A DNA stretch of 8,013 bases from Clostridiales bacterium. GTDB taxonomy: Bacteria; Bacillota; Clostridia; Lachnospirales; WQUN01. Shown piece after piece: positions 1 to 4,017 of this stretch. The DNA lies in NCBI GenBank assembly GCA_031254075.1, contig JAIRVD010000263.1:1-8013 (forward strand). Direction: 5' to 3'. A program made the translations under genes and the position numbers. The notes below the pieces were generated by a model that worked only from the letters and a program-made list of their open reading frames with translations, was not told where the DNA came from and made no database searches. Every line of letters begins with the position of its first letter. Position 1 is the stretch's first letter.

Positions 1-455
1 TGCTTACGGTTTTCAAAAACCCGCTTTTCGTCTCAACAATCGTCGGCGTAATGCTCAATATATGCGGAATCAAACTGCCGATTATCTTAACCCGCGCACT
101 TGCCGACCTCGGTCATGTCACAACTCCGTTCGCGCTAATCTGCTTAGGCGGCGGAATTACCTTCCTCGGCTTCGATAAAAAATTCAAATACGCCGTCGTC
201 GCTTCCGTTATAAAAATTATCATCACGCCGATTGTCTACACCGTTTCCGCCTTCATGCTCGGCTTCACAGGCACCGACCTCGCCGCTTTCATGATTCTCG
301 GCGGCGCACCATCCGCAATCATCGGCTACGCAATGGTCATCCAAATGGGCGGCGACGGTTACACCGCCGCGAACATCGTCCTAATCTCAACACTATTCAG
401 CGCGGTAACACTTACGCTGTTTATCTATGTAATGATGGCTATGGGCTTGCTGTAA
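1..455 (+). CDS. AEC-family permease (auxin efflux carrier-like), C-terminal part
   Basis: The reading frame is open from the left edge (first full codon at 3) and ends at TAA 453-455, giving 150 visible residues; the N-terminal half lies outside the window. An in-frame ATG at 51 is internal, because the codons before it read as the usual family segment (KNPLFVSTIVGVMLN, then GIKLP). The visible part is very hydrophobic, with about five membrane-spanning stretches near residues 7-25, 34-55, 62-86, 92-110 and 120-146. It includes a Gly-rich helix (LICLGGGITFLGF) and the late GGAPSAIIGYAM segment, a helix-breaking Pro/Gly stretch typical of AEC carriers. The family exports or imports small organic anions (malate, malonate and similar) across the inner membrane. 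The substrate cannot be read from sequence. It is convergent with the mrnC end of the neighbouring cluster, so it is a separate transcription unit. Confidence 0.88.
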   Translation, partial: LTVFKNPLFVSTIVGVMLNICGIKLPIILTRALADLGHVTTPFALICLGGGITFLGFDKKFKYAVVASVIKIIITPIVYTVSAFMLGFTGTDLAAFMILGGAPSAIIGYAMVIQMGGDGYTAANIVLISTLFSAVTLTLFIYVMMAMGLL

Positions 456-590
456 CCGTCCTCCAAACTCCGACTATTTCATTGACGTCTCGTTGTCAAA
501 CGTCAAAAATTCCGCGAATTTTAAACCGAAATGTGCGCGGCTTCATCAAGTTTATTGAAAACATTCATATTTTTTCTACCGGTATAATCG
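456..590. other. Convergent spacer with two inverted repeats
   Basis: This 135-bp spacer separates the tail of the permease gene (+) from the tail of mrnC (-), and no gene is seen in it. It holds two perfect 7-bp inverted repeats that share one base. TTGACGT (482-488) pairs with ACGTCAA (500-506) across 11 nt. AAAATTC (506-512) pairs with GAATTTT (516-522) across 3 nt. On the minus strand the second hairpin ends in T-rich sequence, so it may be a weak terminator for the mrnC operon. A T6 tract at about 570-575 on the + strand could help end the permease transcript, but no strong stem precedes it. The termination role is inferred. Confidence 0.4.
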
Positions 591-965
591 TTATCTTCCC
601 GCGACACATAATATAAATATTTCGTTTACTCGTACAAAATCGCCTTTTTGGTGCAAATAGCCGAACAGCGTTTCCAGTCCGGTGGCGTGGCGGTATTCGG
701 AAACGCCGGCGTTTTTCGCGCGTGAAAGCGTGTGGAGATTTCGTCCGCGTTTCAGGGCGGATTGTTCTTCTTCGGAGAGAGCGGGGAAAATTTTATGGTA
801 CATTTCCGATTGCGCGCGTGCTGAAACGTAATCTTTTGCGCGTCGATTTATCGCGCGGAAAGGAACGCCCTCGCGCAAAAGCATTTCGCGCACAAGAAGC
901 TCGAAAACGGCGTCGCCCAGATAGGCGAGTTCGGCGGCGTTTAAGTGATTTATGCTCTGCGCCAA
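591..965 (-). CDS. mrnC: Mini-ribonuclease III (23S rRNA maturation)
   Basis: This is a 124-residue protein made only of an RNase III catalytic domain, with no double-stranded RNA-binding domain. In Bacillus the family trims the ends of 23S precursor rRNA. Visible signatures are the N-terminal ELAYLGDAVFELLVRE block with catalytic Asp18, the LKRGRN loop (71-76), and the C-terminal YRHATGLETLFGYL block whose Glu98 should be the second acidic metal ligand. It is slightly shorter than the Bacillus protein (about 143 residues), mainly at the ends. The only start available in frame is TTG at 963-965, lying 16 bp inside the end of cysS. A G-run (complement of 972-977) lies 6 nt upstream as a weak ribosome site. 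The overlap suggests translation coupled to cysS. The cysS-mrnC order matches Bacillota and supports the call. Confidence 0.93.
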   Translation of the reverse strand: MAQSINHLNAAELAYLGDAVFELLVREMLLREGVPFRAINRRAKDYVSARAQSEMYHKIFPALSEEEQSALKRGRNLHTLSRAKNAGVSEYRHATGLETLFGYLHQKGDFVRVNEIFILCVAGR

Positions 966-2302
966 CGCACGCCCCCCGGAGTATCTTCCAATATAATGCC
1001 CATTTTTGAGAGTTCGTTGCGAATGCGGTCGGATTCCGCAAAGTTTTTATTTTTCCGCGCTTCATTGCGCATGGAAATTAGATTTTCAATCTCCGAATCA
1101 TCCGAAACCGACTTATCTTCAATTTCAATTCCTAAAATTTCGCAAAGCGAAACAAGCGTGTTTAATTCTTCCGAGCCGGCCGGATTCGTGTTAATAAATT
1201 TCACCAATTCAAAAATAACCGTAATCGCGTCGGCGGTATTGAAATCGTCGTCCATTGCGGCTTCGAAGTCATTTTTGAAACATTCCGCATTGTGTCCGGT
1301 ACCGCCACCGAAATTTTCTATTTCATGCTTTAAATTCGCGTAACAGGTTTTAATTCGTTGCAAGCCCTGCGCGGCGGCGGCGAGAACGGTGTCGTTAAAC
1401 TCCATCGGCATACGGTAGTGTCCGCTCAGTAAATAAAAACGAATTACGTCGGGCGGAAATTTCTCCGCCATTTCGCGAAACGTAAAAAAATTGCCGCGTG
1501 ATTTAGACATTTTTTTATGGTCTGTAGTGAGAATGCCGCAGTGCATCCACGTTCGCGCGAAATTTTTTCCCGTAACGGCTTCGGTTTGAGCGATTTCGTT
1601 TTCGTGATGCGGGAAGATTAGGTCTTCCGCGCCGCCGTGAATGTCAATTTCGTCGCCGAGATATTTTTTCACCATTGCAGAGCATTCGATATGCCAGCCC
1701 GGCCGTCCTTCGCTCCACGGGCTTTGCCATTTCGGTTCGCCCGGCTTTGCGGGTTTCCACAAAACGAAATCCGCAGGATTGCGTTTTTCGGTTTCGATTT
1801 CCACGCGTGCGCCGGCTTCAAGTTCATCGGGATTTTTCTTTGAAAGCTTTCCGTAATCATTAAATTTCGCGACATCGTAATAAACGGTTCCGTTGTTTTC
1901 ATACGCAAAACCTTTTTCGATTAACTGCGAAACGAATTCGATAATTTCGGGAACTTCCCGAGTCGCGCAAGGATTCACCGTCGCACGAAGAACGTTAAGT
2001 GCATCCAAATCTTCCAATGTATGTGCGATATAGCGTGTCGCGATTTCTTCCGCCGAACAATTTTCCTCGTTCGCCTTAGTAATAATTTTGTCGTCGATAT
2101 CCGTAAAATTTTGCACGAAATTTACATCATATCCTTTAAAACACAAATAACGCCGTATCGCGTCGAACACGACGTAAAACCTTGCGTTTCCCATATGAAT
2201 ATCGTTATAAACGGTTTGCCCGCATGTGTACATTTTTATTTTTCCGGGCGAAATCGGTGAAAACATTTCTTTCTTACGACTTAAAGTGTTGTAAATTTTC
2301 AA
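950..2302 (-). CDS. cysS: Cysteinyl-tRNA synthetase
   Basis: This is a cytoplasmic class I aminoacyl-tRNA synthetase that activates cysteine with ATP and loads it on tRNA-Cys. Numbered from a TTG start at 2300-2302 (450 residues), it shows the HIGH-type ATP motif as HMGN (36-39) after CGQTVYN, and KMSKS at 264-268. The four zinc ligands that select cysteine are all present: Cys27, Cys207 (in WHIECS), His232 and Glu236 (in FPHHENEIAQ). The C-terminal anticodon-binding helical part is complete and ends in LEDTPGGVRWRR. Length is normal for the family. A longer frame begins at GTG 2309-2311 (453 residues), but the ribosome site AAAAGGG (complement of 2311-2317) would then touch the start codon. 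It sits 8 nt before the TTG, so I prefer the TTG. The gene follows ispF by 14 bp (5 bp with the GTG) and overlaps mrnC by 16 bp. Confidence 0.96.
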   Translation of the reverse strand: MKIYNTLSRKKEMFSPISPGKIKMYTCGQTVYNDIHMGNARFYVVFDAIRRYLCFKGYDVNFVQNFTDIDDKIITKANEENCSAEEIATRYIAHTLEDLDALNVLRATVNPCATREVPEIIEFVSQLIEKGFAYENNGTVYYDVAKFNDYGKLSKKNPDELEAGARVEIETEKRNPADFVLWKPAKPGEPKWQSPWSEGRPGWHIECSAMVKKYLGDEIDIHGGAEDLIFPHHENEIAQTEAVTGKNFARTWMHCGILTTDHKKMSKSRGNFFTFREMAEKFPPDVIRFYLLSGHYRMPMEFNDTVLAAAAQGLQRIKTCYANLKHEIENFGGGTGHNAECFKNDFEAAMDDDFNTADAITVIFELVKFINTNPAGSEELNTLVSLCEILGIEIEDKSVSDDSEIENLISMRNEARKNKNFAESDRIRNELSKMGIILEDTPGGVRWRRA

Positions 2303-2310
2303 ATGCCACA

Positions 2311-2317
2311 CCCTTTT
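2311..2317 (-). promoter_or_regulatory. Ribosome binding site deciding the cysS start
   Basis: On the minus strand, AAAAGGG overlaps the last base of the ispF TGA stop and runs straight into GTGTGG. Spacing to the GTG (2309-2311) is zero, with the last G shared. Spacing to the in-frame TTG (2300-2302) is 8 nt, which is ideal. The shorter product begins MKIYNTL, like many CysRS proteins. Sharing this site with the ispF stop would also favour coupled re-initiation. Confidence 0.55.
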
Positions 2318-2796
2318 CAGCGTTCAGAAATTAAGCAAATCGCGTGGGCGGAAATTCCTTCGCCCTTGCCTGTAAAGCCCAAGCCCTCCTCTGTCGTGAA
2401 CTTTACGTTTACCATGTATTCGGGAATTCCGAGTGAGACGGAAATATTCCCCTGCATTTCTTTGCGCAGGAACTGCATTCGCGGAGCCTGTGCCACCACG
2501 GTTGAATCAATGTTTTCAATTTGAAAACCCGAGCGTGCCAAGGTTTGCCCTGCTTCCCAAAGCAGACGCAAGCTGCTTATATCTTTGTAAAACGCGTTTG
2601 TATCCGGAAAAAACTGACCGATATCGCCGAGACCGCCCGCGCCGATTAGCGCGTCGATTATTGCATGAACAAGAACATCCGCGTCGGAATGCCCCGCAAG
2701 TCCCTTTGCAAACGGAATTTCAACACCGCCGATAATCAGTCGTCGCCCTTCGACAAGCCGATGTACGTCGTAACCTTGTCCCACTCGAAAGCCCAA
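2317..2796 (-). CDS. ispF: 2-C-methyl-D-erythritol 2,4-cyclodiphosphate synthase
   Basis: The enzyme closes 4-diphosphocytidyl-methylerythritol 2-phosphate into the cyclic diphosphate, releasing CMP, in the non-mevalonate (MEP) isoprenoid pathway. It acts in the cytoplasm as a homotrimer. The 159-residue length is standard. The metal ligands are visible as Asp10 and His12 (GYDVHRL) and His44 (in GHSDADVLVHA). DIGQFFPD follows at 58-65, and the C-terminal nucleotide-binding block VKFTTEEGLGFTGKGEGISA is intact. The start is TTG at 2794-2796, supported by GGGGA (complement of 2803-2807) 6 nt upstream. An in-frame GTG four codons later would be too far from that site. It lies 13 bp after the DHH gene. 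The usual partner ispD (sometimes fused as ispDF) is not in the window, so ispF stands alone here. Confidence 0.96.
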   Translation of the reverse strand: MGFRVGQGYDVHRLVEGRRLIIGGVEIPFAKGLAGHSDADVLVHAIIDALIGAGGLGDIGQFFPDTNAFYKDISSLRLLWEAGQTLARSGFQIENIDSTVVAQAPRMQFLRKEMQGNISVSLGIPEYMVNVKFTTEEGLGFTGKGEGISAHAICLISER

Positions 2797-2809
2797 GCTT
2801 ATTCCCCAT

Positions 2810-3718
2810 TTATGAATTTATATAATTAATTATTTCTTCAATAATATGCTCCGCGTCTTCATGCGGAACTTGGCATGTTCCGACCTGCTTGTGTCCGCCG
2901 CCGCCGTACTTTGCCATTAACGCGCCTACGTCTATGGCGGAAGTTCTGTTAACAACGCTGTGACCGACCGCGATTACGCAATTCTCGCCGCCGAAGCCGT
3001 CCACTATCCAAATAGAAATGTTCTGCTCGGGGAACAGGCTGTACAACAGAAAACGGTTGCCCGTGTAAATTGTTTTCGCGCCGGTTAAATCGGTGATGAT
3101 AATATTGCCCTCAACGCGCGAATATTCCAAAACCATTTTCGTAAAATCGGATGTCTGCTGATGATAATATTCCACGCGTTCCGCCACATCGGGAAGCCAC
3201 AGAATTTCATCAATTGTATAGTCGCGGCAGCATTCCATCAACTCTTCCATCAGCTCCCAATTGCCCTTCGGAAATTGCTTGTGACGACCGAGACCGGTGC
3301 GCGGGTCCATTATAAAGCCAAGCAGAATCCAACCCTTGGGATTAGTAATCTCTTCAATCGTAAGATTCGCCGAATCCACTTTGTCCACAGCTTTAATCAT
3401 TTCTTCCATATGCGGAATCCGCGTTTCGCCTTCATAATATTGATATACAATCCGCGCACAACTCGGCGCAAGATACCTCGCACCTTCAACCTCGATGTCA
3501 GTTCCAACCCTGTCAAACTCGCTCGCGTGATGGTCAAACCACATTCCGCAACCCGGCGAATAAGGCACATTCGCCAACACATCATTCGACGTTAACTGAA
3601 TTTTACCATCCTGTAAATCCTTAGGATGAACAAATTTCCAACTGTCCACTACTCCAAGCTCCATCAAAATTGCTCCGCAAGCCAATCCGTCAAAATCCGC
3701 TCTCGTCACCAATCGCAT
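2810..3718 (-). CDS. DHH/DHHA1-family phosphoesterase (exopolyphosphatase-like)
   Basis: This 302-residue soluble protein has the two-domain DHH architecture. The N-terminal DHH domain shows D-x-D of motif I (Asp8, Asp10 in RADFDGLACG), the name-giving Asp62-His63-His64 (in WFDHHASE), and a later Asp pair at 112/115 (AVDKVDSANL). The C-terminal DHHA1 domain ends in GGGGHKQVG (272-280), the Gly-rich substrate-binding loop. Relatives are manganese-dependent enzymes that cleave phosphoester or phosphoanhydride bonds: nanoRNA or pAp (NrnA), cyclic dinucleotides, pyrophosphate, polyphosphate. The true substrate is not shown by the sequence, and databases usually call such proteins exopolyphosphatase-like. 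Many DHH enzymes carry a His in motif I (as in TH-x-D-x-DG); here Arg6 occupies that place. The ATG start has an excellent GGAGG site 7 nt upstream (complement of 3726-3730). It is the first gene of the DHH-ispF-cysS-mrnC cluster, so its promoter may drive all four. Confidence 0.9.
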   Translation of the reverse strand: MRLVTRADFDGLACGAILMELGVVDSWKFVHPKDLQDGKIQLTSNDVLANVPYSPGCGMWFDHHASEFDRVGTDIEVEGARYLAPSCARIVYQYYEGETRIPHMEEMIKAVDKVDSANLTIEEITNPKGWILLGFIMDPRTGLGRHKQFPKGNWELMEELMECCRDYTIDEILWLPDVAERVEYYHQQTSDFTKMVLEYSRVEGNIIITDLTGAKTIYTGNRFLLYSLFPEQNISIWIVDGFGGENCVIAVGHSVVNRTSAIDVGALMAKYGGGGHKQVGTCQVPHEDAEHIIEEIINYINS

Positions 3719-3747
3719 TACGTCGCCTCCTTTTTATTAGATGATTG

Positions 3748-3753
3748 ATTATG
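3748..3753 (-). promoter_or_regulatory. Possible -10 element for the DHH-ispF-cysS-mrnC cluster
   Basis: On the minus strand CATAAT matches TATAAT at five of six bases and lies about 30 nt before the DHH start codon, upstream of the ribosome site. At a 17-bp spacing the -35 hexamer would be TAGCAT, which is poor. TTGTAT lies 23 bp upstream, too far. The call is weak. The A-rich minus-strand sequence further upstream could act as an UP element. The -10 overlaps one copy of the repeated TTATGAC word (3749-3755; second copy 3762-3768). Confidence 0.25.
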
Positions 3754-3786
3754 ACATATTTTTATGACTTATGCTAATACAAAAAA

Positions 3787-3857
3787 TTTTTAAGCCTTCT
3801 TCTTCAGATATTTTTAAGACCTTTTTTGTCAGACCTTTTTTGTATTCACTTTTTTAG
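3787..3857. repeat. T-rich tandem direct repeats
   Basis: Two adjacent 14-bp copies differ at one base: AGACCTTTTTTGTC (3817-3830) and AGACCTTTTTTGTA (3831-3844). A third partial tract, CTTTTTT, follows at 3849-3855. Overlapping this is a looser duplication in which TTTTTAAG occurs at 3787-3794 and again at 3811-3818, followed by similar CTT-rich sequence and TCAGA. The result is a series of T5-T6 tracts (A-tracts on the coding strand of the DHH cluster). Possible roles are DNA curvature, an UP element or a protein site. Simple slippage is equally possible. Confidence 0.7.
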
Positions 3858-3932
3858 AATATCGTATCACGCCACGATTTCTATTTTCGTGTATGCATCC
3901 AAAGCATCGCATGACAGTCAACAATATTTGAT

Positions 3933-3986
3933 AAACTCCCAATCCCTCAAAACCCTTATTTTAACGGGGTCTGAGGGAGTTTTTTT
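3933..3986 (+). terminator. Terminator-like hairpin with T7 tract, best oriented on the + strand
   Basis: TCCCTCA (3943-3949) pairs with TGAGGGA (3972-3978), extended inward by ACCC (3952-3955) with GGGT (3967-3970). The right arm is followed by one G and then T7 (3980-3986), a classic intrinsic terminator read on the + strand. A competing outer pairing of eight bases is AAACTCCC (3933-3940) with GGGAGTTT (3975-3982). Read on the minus strand, as the end of mutS mRNA (stop at 4018), the same hairpin is followed only by TTTATC or less, so it would be a weaker terminator there. It may work in both directions. Confidence 0.6.
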
Positions 3987-4017
3987 GGTTTTTACCGGAA
4001 AAAGAAAAGATTTATAA

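Larger units (their letters stand above)
3719..4017. other. 299-bp spacer between mutS and the DHH gene, no gene seen
   Basis: Both flanking genes point left, so this region should hold the mutS terminator and the promoter of the DHH-ispF-cysS-mrnC cluster. From right to left it contains a terminator-like hairpin (3933-3986), a plain stretch (about 3860-3930), a T-rich block of tandem repeats (3787-3857), and an A/T-rich leader with repeated TTATGAC words and the strong DHH ribosome site. An open + frame at 3826-4017 runs through the hairpin and looks accidental. I looked for a T-box signature (AGGGTGGNACCGCG on the minus strand), as expected for some cysS operons, and saw none. Confidence 0.6.

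Noticed and set aside
144..344. Minus-strand open frame inside the permease gene
   Set aside because: It is a shadow of the AEC coding sequence with low-complexity acidic composition.
583..588. Perfect TATAAT on the + strand near the end of mrnC
   Set aside because: No -35 at acceptable spacing; TTGAAA (555-560) is 22 bp away. The only target would be antisense to mrnC, and A/T-rich spacer makes chance likely.
3826..4017. Small + frame in the mutS-DHH spacer
   Set aside because: It starts at a TTG within the T-rich repeat, runs through the terminator hairpin, has no ribosome site, and has no protein-like pattern.
3719..4017. T-box riboswitch for a cysS operon
   Set aside because: The conserved antiterminator sequence is not present on the minus strand, and the only terminator-like hairpin has its T tract on the other strand.
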